Numbered from the stretch's first letter, positions 16,520-25,523 are shown. The stretch: DNA of 64,000 bases from Pseudobacteriovorax sp. (GCA_013215145.1 JABSRP010000019.1:1-64000), one strand, 5' to 3'. Translations and numbers: made by a program. Notes: a model not told the origin generated them from the letters alone.

Positions 16520-16552
16520 ATCCCTAGCACTCGTAAGTGCTGGGGATTCTTT
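16520..16552 (+). terminator. Rho-independent terminator after the DUF4360 gene
   Basis: A 12-bp stem with one G-U pair, ATCCCTAGCACT (16520-16531) with AGTGCTGGGGAT (16536-16547), and a CGTA tetraloop, followed by TCTTTGATT. The gene stop is 50 nt upstream. Confidence 0.8.
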
Positions 16553-16735
16553 GATTAAATTACCAAGATGCGATCTACCAGAACCCTCCAGCATATTTAA
16601 ATGCCAAAAATCGCGGCAACGGACTTTCTGCCTCAATTATTACCACTCTATAAGGCATATGGATTATTGGACTATATAGTAGGTAGTTGAGTCAGGGTGT
16701 TTCCCCCCGATGAGTCCCTTAGGAGGACAAAATAT

Positions 16736-17563
16736 ATGCATGCTGATGATATCAAGATCGACTTTGATGGTTGCCCAGTTGTTTGGAATCGCTCGAATTT
16801 TATGGTTTCGTGCTTTCTGGATTCCTTGTCATTGATCATTCCAAGAGGTGAGCAAGTTTTTATGGACTCGGTGCAAAAAGCCAGCGAGAACAGTGACAAT
16901 CAAGGCTTAAGTGAAGACCTTAAGATCTTCATTCAGCAAGAGGCCAATCACTCGAAAGCTCATTTAGACTACAATAACTGGCTGTTCAAGAACTTTGACT
17001 TTGTCCACAGACATGAAAAATTCTACGATCGTTTCCTTAAGACGTTTATCTACGGTTCCACCAAGCATCAACTGGCTTGTACCGTCGCCCTTGAATATCT
17101 GACTTATGGTTTTTCTAGAATTATTCTCGGGGATCGGATGCTGAATGACGCCCATCCGGCCATCCGCCGTTTTTGGACCTGGCATGCCATCGAAGAAATT
17201 GAACATAAGGGTATTGCCTTTCGGGTCGCCGAAGAGGCAAAGCTATCTTACATCCGACGCTGTTTGACTATGCTTTGGGTATTGCCTCCCCTTGCCATTT
17301 TGTTAGCTTATGGAATGATCGGCCTGTTACGGGATAATAAAAGCTTTAACTTGACCAGTATTCGTCTTGGGATAAAGTTCTTTTTTACAGAAGCGAAATT
17401 TATTCCTAGATTGATTCCGATTTTAGGATGCTTTTTTATTCCTTTATTTAAGCCTGATCACCTGTCTGATGATCACATTATGCCTGACCAAGCAAAAAAA
17501 GAAGAGATCACGTCAGGCAGTGGTTCAGAAGATTCTCCAAGCCACCTGCGACTTGTGGGTTAG
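16736..17563 (+). CDS. Predicted metal-dependent hydrolase (PF10118)
   Basis: 275 residues of the PF10118 'predicted metal-dependent hydrolase' family, with a ferritin-like helical look. Candidate metal ligands are FIQQEANHSKAH and WHAIEEIEHKGIAF (ExxH motifs), with the conserved LEYLTYGFSR between them. Two hydrophobic stretches toward the C-terminus (LWVLPPLAILLAYGMIGLL and LIPILGCFFIPLF) suggest membrane association. The open frame extends to a GTG at 16697, but AGGAGG at 16721-16726 points to the ATG at 16736. The reaction is unknown in this family. It stands alone, with its own terminator. Confidence 0.82.
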   Translation: MHADDIKIDFDGCPVVWNRSNFMVSCFLDSLSLIIPRGEQVFMDSVQKASENSDNQGLSEDLKIFIQQEANHSKAHLDYNNWLFKNFDFVHRHEKFYDRFLKTFIYGSTKHQLACTVALEYLTYGFSRIILGDRMLNDAHPAIRRFWTWHAIEEIEHKGIAFRVAEEAKLSYIRRCLTMLWVLPPLAILLAYGMIGLLRDNKSFNLTSIRLGIKFFFTEAKFIPRLIPILGCFFIPLFKPDHLSDDHIMPDQAKKEEITSGSGSEDSPSHLRLVG

Positions 17564-17576
17564 ACGTACTGCTAGA

Positions 17577-17609
17577 AGATCCGAGGCTCTCGTTTCGGAT
17601 CTGCCTTTT
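17577..17609 (+). terminator. Rho-independent terminator after the PF10118 gene
   Basis: AGATCCGA (17577-17584) pairs with TCGGATCT (17595-17602) around a 10-nt loop and is followed by GCCTTTTCT. Confidence 0.75.
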
Positions 17610-17850
17610 CTATAATCTTGAAGCCTATTGCAGGCTCTCACCAAAGGCACTCCAAGGAACTATAACGAAGTCTGCCTCCAAGAGATTCCAGATTTTATCT
17701 ATCGTATTCCCAATAAAATGAATCGGTTGAGGTATCTAGTCGAAGGCCTATTAGACCACCTAATAGCTCTCTTAAATCTTATGATTTCCTTTAGGCTTGC
17801 TTAGAAGGTAAAAGCGCAACATCCATAGGACTTCATTAAAGGACACAATC

Positions 17851-18318
17851 ATGAAAACTATCGCTTCACTTCTTATGTTTTTTCTAGGTGCTACGAGTTA
17901 TGCCCAAGGTATCGAGCTTTTTACGTTATCGAGCTCAGATGTTGCCCCCACTCACATCCAATGCCAAGGGGTCTTTTACCAGCACAATGCTTTTGAGGCG
18001 CAATACTCGGCAGAGTTAGCTGCTGGCAGTCTGCTAGTGCCCTTCGATAGCTTCGGTCTAGCCAATCAATCAGTGCTTGGAAAGCACTTAGAATTCGTTG
18101 TTTATGGAAGCTTTATTGCCGACCCATCTTCCACTCGCTCTCCCTCTGGTGTTGAATCCCTCTCTATTACCGTTGAAGCAAACTTTCTAGGGACTAGCTT
18201 CAAGGCCCTTGAACAAATTGGTTACCTTAAGTCGCAGCATCATCCGGAGTTAGAGATTGCCGGCATCGAGCATCTGGTAGTAGGTTGTAAGCCAGTTATA
18301 GTGAATCAAAACGATTAA
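17851..18318 (+). CDS. Hypothetical secreted protein
   Basis: 155 residues with a signal peptide cleaved near TSYAQG (about residue 18). The mature part has only two cysteines (IQCQG and VGCKP, near the two ends), suggesting one disulfide that closes the domain. The pattern of short beta strands (LEFVVYGSF, SLSITVEANF) fits a small beta sandwich. No family was recognised. AAAGGA lies 8 nt before the ATG. It is one of several single small secreted-protein genes between 15 and 21 kb. Confidence 0.7.
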   Translation: MKTIASLLMFFLGATSYAQGIELFTLSSSDVAPTHIQCQGVFYQHNAFEAQYSAELAAGSLLVPFDSFGLANQSVLGKHLEFVVYGSFIADPSSTRSPSGVESLSITVEANFLGTSFKALEQIGYLKSQHHPELEIAGIEHLVVGCKPVIVNQND

Positions 18319-18430
18319 GAACTGGTCACTTTATTAAGGTTATGTTAAAAGGCTAGAATCTCTTTAGAAATTCTGAGATAGTTAAAGGCTATAGGCATGC
18401 TAACTGGGAGTCATTATTACTTTTATCGTT

Positions 18431-19258
18431 TTGTTTTTCATACACGTGACCATATTTCTCTTTTTGCAGGACTATGTTTCCCCTGGCCAGTCAGCACTGG
18501 CTGCCTTCGCGGTGTTTGCGATTGTTGTGACAATAGCCGAACATAAATGGCCATATAGGGATAGGTTTCAATACAAAAAACAAGACTATATTTGGGATAG
18601 TATCATCCTCTTTATCAATCGTGTTGTCATTGCGCCAGTTGCTTTAGCTGTTTCCACAGGCTTTGTCATTCCACAATTATCGCTGGTTTTTGGTGATCGC
18701 TTATTAACGGGGTTTTGGCCCACCGAAGCATCACTGTGGCTGCAGTATCCATTGCTAATCGCTGTGGTAACTTTTATTCCTTATTGGATTCATCGCGCTT
18801 TGCATGAGATCGATTTCTTGTGGCGGATTCATCATCTGCATCATCTGCCCAGTAAACTAACCTGGGCAAAGGCCACTTGGGGCCATCCCTTCGACTTCTT
18901 ACTAATATACCCTGCTATGACGGTTGTTCCATTGGCTTTGGGAGCACCAACGGACATCGTGCAAAACACGGCTTTTAGCCTCAGCCTCATAACCTTGTTA
19001 AACCATGCAAATATTCCCGCTCAATCAACCATGATAAACCTGATATTTGCCGGATTTCACGAGCATGAATGTCATCATCGACTGGATATTTCTAGCGGTA
19101 ACAAAAACTATGGGACATCGTTTCTTGGTTGGGATCATCTGTTTGGTACCTTTGAAAAGCCCAGTGGTGAGCCTGTAGCGGTAGGAGTGCCAGAGGGGTT
19201 AGAAGATCAGAGTCGATTTTTTCCAAAGATTATGAAAAGTCTGAAGCTACAAAAATAG
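18431..19258 (+). CDS. Sterol desaturase / fatty acid hydroxylase family protein
   Basis: 275 residues, with hydrophobic helices at the N-terminus and a di-iron histidine set: HRALHE, HHLHHLP, then HANIPA, then HEHECHHR. These boxes define the fatty acid hydroxylase superfamily (integral membrane O2-dependent hydroxylases/desaturases). It may act on lipids or sterol/hopanoid-type molecules; the substrate cannot be read. The start is uncertain. TTG 18431 gives the longest protein but has no close RBS; GTG 18446 is an alternative. The stop codon lies inside the terminator hairpin. Confidence 0.85.
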   Translation: MFFIHVTIFLFLQDYVSPGQSALAAFAVFAIVVTIAEHKWPYRDRFQYKKQDYIWDSIILFINRVVIAPVALAVSTGFVIPQLSLVFGDRLLTGFWPTEASLWLQYPLLIAVVTFIPYWIHRALHEIDFLWRIHHLHHLPSKLTWAKATWGHPFDFLLIYPAMTVVPLALGAPTDIVQNTAFSLSLITLLNHANIPAQSTMINLIFAGFHEHECHHRLDISSGNKNYGTSFLGWDHLFGTFEKPSGEPVAVGVPEGLEDQSRFFPKIMKSLKLQK

Positions 19259-19266
19259 CTTCAGCT
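19241..19266 (+). terminator. Hairpin at the end of the hydroxylase gene
   Basis: A perfect 9-bp stem, CTGAAGCTA (19241-19249) with TAGCTTCAG (19256-19264), and a CAAAAA loop, then CTTTAA. The TAG stop (19256-19258) is part of the stem. The T-tract is weak. Confidence 0.55.
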
Positions 19267-19314
19267 TTAACTACAGAAGATCTTGTTTAACTGTGCTTCT
19301 GCTGTTTGATACCT

Positions 19315-19719
19315 TTAGTCAATAGCAGGTAGGGTTAGCTCGTACCGACCTTGGAAAACCAAGCCTGCCTCAGAATAATAGGAATCTATTCCTGCCTCTT
19401 CGAAGCTAATCGTTACTTCTTCACTAACGATAGCTTTGCACGTATCGTTGCTAAAGTGTCGTAACCTTGCGTCTGGGCAAGAAACGGGGAACGTCTCCTG
19501 ACACGATCCTGTATCGATTTGAAATTTATGTGCCTCGCAACCTCCCGCATAGCTCACCTGGAACACAAAGAGCTCATTTTCCGTATCGACCTCTACGGAT
19601 TGAACTGCGATACTTCGCTCCTCACCTTGCTTTTTACTTGGTTTTGCTTCGAGCATTGGGCTCATGGCTAAGACAAATAAGGGTAGTACGCGGGATTTCA
19701 TTGAGTTAAAGGTCATCAT
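19315..19719 (-). CDS. Small secreted cysteine-containing protein, paralogue of the one at 52543-53268
   Basis: 134 residues with a signal peptide (about 1-25, ending MLEAKP). The mature domain reads SYAGGCEAHKFQIDTGSCQE, TFPVSCPDA, NDTCKA. The spacing (GCexHxFxIdxxxCQexfPvsC) recurs in the secreted protein at 52543-53268, so both belong to one small exported beta-domain family, probably with two disulfides. No named Pfam family came to mind. AGGAG is 3 nt from the first ATG and 6 nt from the second (first base 19716), which may be the true start. Confidence 0.7.
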   Translation of the reverse strand: MMTFNSMKSRVLPLFVLAMSPMLEAKPSKKQGEERSIAVQSVEVDTENELFVFQVSYAGGCEAHKFQIDTGSCQETFPVSCPDARLRHFSNDTCKAIVSEEVTISFEEAGIDSYYSEAGLVFQGRYELTLPAID

Positions 19720-19982
19720 TTTCTCCTACAATCAAAAAGACTTTGTTTGAGCGCACCATTTTCGAACAGATCGGTGCGTCCGCTATTCCTCGTTACTGTA
19801 AGAAACGTATCCCAAGCTTAAAGGTTGCACAGGGCTTAGAATAATCTGCAAAAGTCTGAAAATATGAATATTTTTTTCAAATCTAGGGTGCGAGGGGTGG
19901 TCACCGAGAGTTAGATCTCGGTGAACTAAAGTCTTTGCTGCCGTGGGGTGGTATGAGCCGACCCTTTGGACATTGCGCTATG

Positions 19983-20531
19983 CTAGCAAGCGACAAGGTC
20001 GACATAGAAGGCATAGTAATCGACGATAGCCGTTGTATCCTTACCACCAAGTGGCGCGTAGTGATGATTGAGCTTGATAACGGTGTCCTTGCCACATTCA
20101 CTGCCATTCCCTCTTTTATAGGTACTGGGTCCCGTGCTAAATCTTTGTGATGATTCATATGTTTTCGACGTACCCGTGTAGTTTTTACCATCGGCTGTCT
20201 CGGCACTGATTCCGTATAGGGCTGAAGATCCGGAAGAGTATACCGAAACTCTGCCTCTTGCTAGTACCTGCTTCAGCTTGATTTTTCGGTTAGCTGGTAC
20301 ATCCACAAAAAATCTGATCTCACAGCTTTCATCGATATCGAAGGAGTCATTGCCCATCCAAGCTGAGTAAAACTCAGAACTTCCCTGAGATGCATGCATG
20401 ACCAGCTCCGTGCTGTAATCGTTGTTGCAGCTGTTGGAAATGACCCGACTATTCAAAGAGCCGGTGGCAGAGTACATGTGAGTGCTTACGAGTAAGGACC
20501 CGATCAAAATTAGTTTGCTTAATAATTTCAT
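19983..20531 (-). CDS. Hypothetical secreted protein, possibly a distant DUF4360 relative
   Basis: 182 residues with a signal peptide (1-22, ending THMYSA). Cysteines fall at SNSCNND, DESCEIRF, GSECGKD and the very last residue (LVAC). The segment SCEIRFFVDVPANRKIKLKQ then VLARGRVSVYSSGSSALYGI recalls the DUF4360 core (Cys, strand, Pro, strand, RG, strand, Ala) found at 15238-16470. The resemblance is by eye and weak. AAGGAA lies 6 nt upstream of the ATG. Function unknown. Confidence 0.65.
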   Translation of the reverse strand: MKLLSKLILIGSLLVSTHMYSATGSLNSRVISNSCNNDYSTELVMHASQGSSEFYSAWMGNDSFDIDESCEIRFFVDVPANRKIKLKQVLARGRVSVYSSGSSALYGISAETADGKNYTGTSKTYESSQRFSTGPSTYKRGNGSECGKDTVIKLNHHYAPLGGKDTTAIVDYYAFYVDLVAC

Positions 20532-20797
20532 ACTTTTTTCCTTATAGTTATGGCTTTTGTTGGACCAATGTTTGAGTTGAGTTTCAAACCTTTCCCAGAG
20601 TAAAGCCTAAGGACTGGAGCAGTAACTATTTTGACCTAGTAATCTACGATGTGCATTGAAGCGAAAAATTGTGCCAATGTGGTATTATTTCAAGAACCCA
20701 TTTTGAGAATAGGTTCTTGGCAAATCCAATTTTAGGTAGGCTCGATAGTTGGTTGAGCGGCAAGTATCGCAGCCCATTCGATCACCTAATATGATCC

Positions 20798-21340
20798 TTA
20801 TCGAATCTCACAAGTATAGGCCTCAGGGTCTTCATGAACTCCCGATCGGGAAAAGGCTCTAGAACCATAGTGGCTGCGACAGGCCTCATTCATCGAAAAG
20901 TTCAAGTAGTCCCCTGAACGCTCGCAACGCCAGCTAGTAGGGTCATCGGAAAAGAGTTTGACAGCACGGGAACGTGAGCCGAATTTTTGCTTACAAAACC
21001 ATGTGAGATTTAAGCCAAGAGCGCAGTACCAGTCTCCGGACCCTTTTGCTGGGCCTAAGCGGCTGGAGGCATTGTTGCCATAGTGAGCACGGCAAGCATG
21101 GCTGATACTAATCCCAACCAGCTGGGAGCCTTTAGTGCATCGCCAATCCGTATGCTTATTTCCTAGAAGGATAATCTGAGACTGAGATCCGTGGGCATGC
21201 TTGCAATACCAGGCTAAATCCAATCCCATTCCCGCAGGGCTACTCCTACCGGCATTACGATTGACTTTAGCAAATGCTTCGCTACTGCTCATTAATGTCA
21301 GCAAACTAAAAATCAGTGTAAAGAGTGATGTCAACTTCAT
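20798..21340 (-). CDS. Secreted protein with tandem WYC...CRxxYG cysteine repeats
   Basis: 180 residues with a signal peptide (about 1-24). The mature part is two tandem units of about 70 residues. Each has LDLAWYCKHAHGS or LNLTWFCKQKFGS, then DWRC or SWRC, then HACRAHYG or EACRSHYG, then DWYC or AYTC. There are eight cysteines in all, four per unit. Similar CRxxYG...WrC modules occur in secreted bacterial proteins, with carbohydrate or surface binding often guessed; I cannot name the family with certainty. GGAG precedes the ATG. It lies downstream of the two TIGR02147 regulators, on the same strand but separated by the repeat region. Confidence 0.72.
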   Translation of the reverse strand: MKLTSLFTLIFSLLTLMSSSEAFAKVNRNAGRSSPAGMGLDLAWYCKHAHGSQSQIILLGNKHTDWRCTKGSQLVGISISHACRAHYGNNASSRLGPAKGSGDWYCALGLNLTWFCKQKFGSRSRAVKLFSDDPTSWRCERSGDYLNFSMNEACRSHYGSRAFSRSGVHEDPEAYTCEIR

Positions 21341-21476
21341 AAGTTCTCCGTTGTGTTAGTTTTTGAATTTAGCGCTGCAGCAACTATAGAGTTTCATATT
21401 TTTTTGAGATGGGGGAGTTTTTAGTACTAATACATGAGAGCAAGAATTTAGTGAAAGGCAACAGTTTTGCATTAAC

Positions 21477-21512
21477 ATTATGTAATTATTAATGTAATTA
21501 TTAATGTAATTA
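21477..21512. repeat. Three tandem copies of a 12-bp AT-rich unit
   Basis: Unit TTAATGTAATTA occurs exactly at 21489-21500 and 21501-21512, with a two-base variant at 21477-21488. The last copy includes the stop codon of the TIGR02147 gene on the minus strand. Such a tract can change copy number by slippage. Only the extreme gene end is involved, so the protein would not change. Confidence 0.75.
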
Positions 21513-22301
21513 GCATTGGAATAGGTCGAGGCTAAGTTGGTATAGTCCATTCTTCTCCTCTGACTGCGCCTCCTCATGGATCTCCCGAATGATTTTTAAG
21601 ATTTCCACCTGTAGCCTGGCGCCTGTATCAGGACCCGCAGCAAACCACCAGTTGTACATAAAGTCATCGATATTTGTCTGTCTGAGTTTGGCCATCGCAA
21701 CCCTCATTCTTGCGGCTATATGGTAGCACTGTTCTTTAGGTGAATTCTGGGGGGGAGTGAGAGGAGGGATTACGACAGTTATTGTTTTATTCTTCCGACA
21801 AATCGCGCCGAGGTTTTCTAAAACTTCAACGATATACTTCCAGCGATCATGGCTTAAGCTCAAAGCCTCTCGAATGAGGTGGGGGTGATCGGCAAATCTC
21901 TTAATCTGTAAAAGTCCGTGGACCACAACGCAATCTGGATCGGAAAAATATCTGTCGGAAATGGAAATAGGAATGTCCTTAAACTCCTCCTCCTTCTGAC
22001 TCATTTGCCTCTTTTTTTCTCGCAGTATTTTCTTTCTTCTGGGAACCGTAGTGACTTCCCATTCCCTTAGTACAAAAGCGTAGTCAATCTCTTTTTTGGT
22101 AAGCTGTAACTCGGTACAGACCCGATAGAGTTGATCTTCGTGAAGATGTTTTTTACTGTTTAAGACCTGTGATAAATAGGTTCTGGTGATCCGACAAGAA
22201 GAAGCGAGGCTAGTTACGCTGACCTTCTGGGTTTTGCGTAGATAGGCAAGTCTTTCGTTCAAGAGGATTCTGTAGCTATTGTATTTGAAGCAACGAAACA
22301 T
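21510..22301 (-). CDS. TIGR02147 family protein (DUF4423), putative transcriptional regulator
   Basis: 263 residues of the TIGR02147 family, best known from Fibrobacter and Bdellovibrio-type bacteria. The N-terminus is an XRE-like helix-turn-helix (SVTSLASSCRITRTYLSQVL, about residues 28-47), followed by the family's long helical region with YFSDPDCVVVHGLL. A DNA-binding role is inferred. GAGGAT lies upstream of the ATG and overlaps the end of the preceding gene; the two reading frames are 1 nt apart, so both come from one transcript. A tandem repeat marks its 3' end. Confidence 0.82.
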   Translation of the reverse strand: MFRCFKYNSYRILLNERLAYLRKTQKVSVTSLASSCRITRTYLSQVLNSKKHLHEDQLYRVCTELQLTKKEIDYAFVLREWEVTTVPRRKKILREKKRQMSQKEEEFKDIPISISDRYFSDPDCVVVHGLLQIKRFADHPHLIREALSLSHDRWKYIVEVLENLGAICRKNKTITVVIPPLTPPQNSPKEQCYHIAARMRVAMAKLRQTNIDDFMYNWWFAAGPDTGARLQVEILKIIREIHEEAQSEEKNGLYQLSLDLFQC

Positions 22302-22302
22302 G

Positions 22303-23115
22303 TTAATGATCCTCTATAAGGGGAATCAAATCTGTGTTTGCAAAGTAGACTTCTGAAGATTCTTGGTAGTCATAGGCATAAAAATGCTGTTCTGCAAATT
22401 GCATCACGCGAGCTCTAACTTTTTTAGCGAACTCCTCATTGGCTGCGAAAACAATTGTGTTGATCAAGTCGTTTTTTTTACTCGGGTTCATGATGCTATC
22501 GATAGTTTTTAACCGAGAATAGGTGGCATTAGCTTTTGCAGAAGCATTGATTTTGTAAGCAAAGTACCTCTTTTTATTGCGCACAAAACCATTTCCTGAG
22601 TTTTCGATAATGCGGCTTCTAATTAAAATATCGATGATCTGAGTCATTCTCTCGCGACTTAAACCCATCCGTATGCGGAGCTTTTCCGGGTTTTTTAGAT
22701 AACAGTCTTGGGTCAGAAAGGCATCCACTATAGGAGCCGTGCTGTCCTGTAAAAGTTCGTCTAGAGGAGACGTACTATCGATAACGCTATCAAAGGGGAT
22801 ATAATCTGCTACCCGCAAATGATGACGTTGCAGAATACTTATTTTCGCTCTTAAATCTTGCTTGCGGGATTCGTCTTGCGCACGAGCAAACTCTCCTAGT
22901 AAAAGGAAAAAATCGCTTGCTTCAGGATCTAACTCAAGTAAATCGCCCATAAGAAACAATTGGTCAGAATTCAAGTTATGGGTTCCACTTAATACCTGGG
23001 ATAAATAAGATTGATTTATTTTAGCGGCAGTAGCCAATTGGGCCTGAGAGATACTGAGTCTGCTAGAACAGTCTCTTATGAAGTTTCGGTAGTCGATGTA
23101 TTCATAAATTTTCAA
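22303..23115 (-). CDS. TIGR02147 family protein (DUF4423), putative transcriptional regulator
   Basis: 270 residues with the same architecture as its downstream partner. The opening MKIYEYIDYRNFIRDCSSRL is the family signature, then comes an HTH (SQAQLATAAKINQSYLSQVL), the LELDPEASDFFLLLGEFARA motif and a winged-helix-like DAFLTQDCYLKNPEKLRIRM region. The start is a TTG (first base 23115) with a weak RBS. It is the first gene of a two-gene operon and is divergent from the large lipoprotein gene at 23426, whose expression it may control. Confidence 0.83.
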   Translation of the reverse strand: MKIYEYIDYRNFIRDCSSRLSISQAQLATAAKINQSYLSQVLSGTHNLNSDQLFLMGDLLELDPEASDFFLLLGEFARAQDESRKQDLRAKISILQRHHLRVADYIPFDSVIDSTSPLDELLQDSTAPIVDAFLTQDCYLKNPEKLRIRMGLSRERMTQIIDILIRSRIIENSGNGFVRNKKRYFAYKINASAKANATYSRLKTIDSIMNPSKKNDLINTIVFAANEEFAKKVRARVMQFAEQHFYAYDYQESSEVYFANTDLIPLIEDH

Positions 23116-23425
23116 TGTTTCATAGCTTTCTGGAGTTGTATAGACACGAATACGACCTGTTGCTTGTAGTTAGATTTAAGAAGCAATCAGTATCATGGAT
23201 TCTCAAAAAGCAGTAGTAAATTTCTCTTAGCGTGAGTCAGATCGAATCTAAATCTTAGTCATATATTCTCAATCTTTCCGATAAGAATACCTAATAAATC
23301 TAACTAGATAAAAAAAATATTGCAACTATTTGGTAAGAATTGCATCAATTGATTGAACAACAATATTCTAGATTTCTTGGGCGATCAAATCTGGTCAAGG
23401 AAATCAATGTATAGGAAGTATTTAT
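23116..23425. other. Divergent intergenic region
   Basis: 310 bases between the TIGR02147 operon (minus) and the lipoprotein gene (plus), strongly AT-rich in the half next to 23426. It must hold both promoters and probably operator sites. A palindromic ATCAATTGAT lies at 23344-23353. A TCCGATAA at 23277 lacks a matching sigma-28 -35 element. No ORF or RNA is recognised. Confidence 0.5.
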
Positions 23426-25510
23426 ATGAAACTGCGGATTTTGATGAGCTATATACTCTTTATCCCGATTTTCTTTTCCTGCGGTGATAGTGACTCCAAG
23501 GAAAAAGGAAATGAACCACTGTCTGGAGTTAGTTTCCAAGCTGCGGATAGACGAAGCTTTGAGGTGGCGGTCTCGGCGCTCAAAGAATTTGACCAACTGG
23601 ATCCAGAGCATAGCTTTTCCACAGCGATGGAACTCGATGGAATCATAAACGATATCGCGGCAGCCATTCCCGATCAGGATAAGGAGCAACTCAAAAGCCT
23701 AGTTGACTATCTTGATCAAAGGAACTTGAATCGTTCAGGGGGATTTTTATCAAACACCAGTCTGAACCAACAAAATAGGGCAGCAGCAGCTGCTGGCGAA
23801 CATGAGTCTGTTTCCATACCTTCTCGGCACACTCTGAGAATCCCTGTGCAAACCTTTTGTTTAGATGTTGGTAAGGATTCTCCGGGGCGTAACGTCCGTT
23901 ACCGATATGAATCCGTCCGAGAAACTAATCCTTTGACAACTTTGGTTTTGCATCATGCTAGAGACATAAACTCTGACGATATCGATTATCAGGATTTAAT
24001 TTGGGATATTCAAGATGAAGAAGGCTACTATGATGAGTCCGAGCTAAAAAAGGTCTTAGATGTCTATAGTATTTCTATTTCGGAAGACGCGTCAGTTGGG
24101 GATTTGAGAGCAGATGTGGGGGTTATTGCGGCGGCAGAACGTGTCATCCAATCAAGCCAGGGCATTGCCCAATTAGATATACAAATGATTTCAAATAATA
24201 TCTCACAGGGTACATTGGTGGTATACAATCCAACTAACGAAGAGATTTCAATTGCGAAGTCAGATTTGCTAGCGAAGATGAAGCCAATTACTGTACTAGG
24301 GAGTAACAGCTCGTTTTTGAGACGATCTAGATTTTCCAACTCCTTCGATTCACCACAAAATCAGAGTAAGCTGGAATACCGATCCCAGAATCATCTCTTC
24401 AGTGTTAAGCGAAATATTTCAAGGCAGCGTCTCCAAAGTGTGTCGGGCCCTACTTGCTCAGAGCCGGATGGTCAAGACGACTCTGGGGCGGACGTTCAGC
24501 CTATGGGGGTCGCGGGATTTCGTCATGACCTGTTTTTGGGAGGCCAGGCGGAACATGCGGAAAATCTGCGAGGTCTAGCGCGGTTTGCCATGGAAGACGG
24601 ACGGGATGAGTTCTTCCTAAGGTATGCAGCTGATACCTTAGCTAATGGAGAGATCGCAGAGAGCCTTCACGTGCAGGGTTTGATGAGGTCGATTGAGTTT
24701 ACGGATGACGCAGGTGTACAGCCGGAGATTAAGCTGGAGCGCCGATTGTATCAGATAGTATTGGGCCAAAATAATGAGCCCATGGATAAGCGATCCTTAG
24801 CCCTGGCATTGATTCAATCTACTTTTCGCGCTAACCCTTTGAAAGTACTAGATGCCATAGCGAGATCCGGCGCGATGTCGATGGCGGATTACCAAGAGTT
24901 GCGTTCTGTTACTGAAAACACCGTGCTGCATCAATCACTGCGTCGACTCAGAAATTCACAGCCATTAGGAGGCTCGTTTCAGGCTAACGAAAGATCAGGT
25001 GAGCGCACCTGGGCAGAGTTTATTTCTGATTTGCTTGGTGCTGGGCTTTCACTAGATCAAAACCCCAATCCTGGCGATGTCCAGTCAATTTTGGAAAACC
25101 CATGTCTAGTAATCGACTTATATAATGCCTATCAAATATCTAAGACTGCCTTTGATAAAGCACGTTCGTCTTATCCCAATGGGATTGAAGATGGCTTTGG
25201 CGATGCCTATCGGCATGCCCTTTGGAATGCGATGATGGCCAATGATTTGGGGGCTGAGACAGCAGCAGAGATTGGTGACGGTCACGAGAACTTTCCTGGT
25301 AACGATGATCTGAAAAAAGAGATGGATCTTCATAACAATCAGTTAGGCCGAGATGTCCAGAAAGAGCTTACGGAAACCCTGGGACGCAAGCCGACTCAGG
25401 AGGAGCTAGAGAAGGGCGTCGCAGATGCGTTGAAAGAGGGGCGGGGAAAAGTTATTGTCGAAACAGAGGGCGGTCGCAAAACGACCACCAGCGATAAAGC
25501 GGCTCCTTGA
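23426..25510 (+). CDS. Large lipoprotein with toxin-like C-terminal domain (DUF6973-like)
   Basis: 694 residues. The N-terminus is a lipoprotein-type signal (FIPIFFSCGDS; lipid Cys about residue 19, lipobox not ideal). Residues 20-550 have no domain I know. The C-terminal 137 residues hold a histidine-rich motif set, GFGDAYRHALWNAMMANDLG, then DGHENFPGN and MDLHNNQLGR (His597, His620, Asp634, His636). This RHAxWN...HE...D-x-xN pattern recurs at the C-terminal ends of bacterial effector/toxin-like proteins and suggests a metal-dependent hydrolase. AGGAAG precedes the ATG by 8 nt. A small membrane-anchored gene follows 13 nt later. An effector/immunity relation is possible but inferred only from this layout. 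Confidence 0.72.
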   Translation: MKLRILMSYILFIPIFFSCGDSDSKEKGNEPLSGVSFQAADRRSFEVAVSALKEFDQLDPEHSFSTAMELDGIINDIAAAIPDQDKEQLKSLVDYLDQRNLNRSGGFLSNTSLNQQNRAAAAAGEHESVSIPSRHTLRIPVQTFCLDVGKDSPGRNVRYRYESVRETNPLTTLVLHHARDINSDDIDYQDLIWDIQDEEGYYDESELKKVLDVYSISISEDASVGDLRADVGVIAAAERVIQSSQGIAQLDIQMISNNISQGTLVVYNPTNEEISIAKSDLLAKMKPITVLGSNSSFLRRSRFSNSFDSPQNQSKLEYRSQNHLFSVKRNISRQRLQSVSGPTCSEPDGQDDSGADVQPMGVAGFRHDLFLGGQAEHAENLRGLARFAMEDGRDEFFLRYAADTLANGEIAESLHVQGLMRSIEFTDDAGVQPEIKLERRLYQIVLGQNNEPMDKRSLALALIQSTFRANPLKVLDAIARSGAMSMADYQELRSVTENTVLHQSLRRLRNSQPLGGSFQANERSGERTWAEFISDLLGAGLSLDQNPNPGDVQSILENPCLVIDLYNAYQISKTAFDKARSSYPNGIEDGFGDAYRHALWNAMMANDLGAETAAEIGDGHENFPGNDDLKKEMDLHNNQLGRDVQKELTETLGRKPTQEELEKGVADALKEGRGKVIVETEGGRKTTTSDKAAP

Positions 25511-25523
25511 AGGAAATGATGCT

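Noticed and set aside
23258..23284. TCCGATAA in the divergent regulator/lipoprotein region
   Set aside because: No TAAAG-like element at 10-12 nt upstream (GTCATATA instead).
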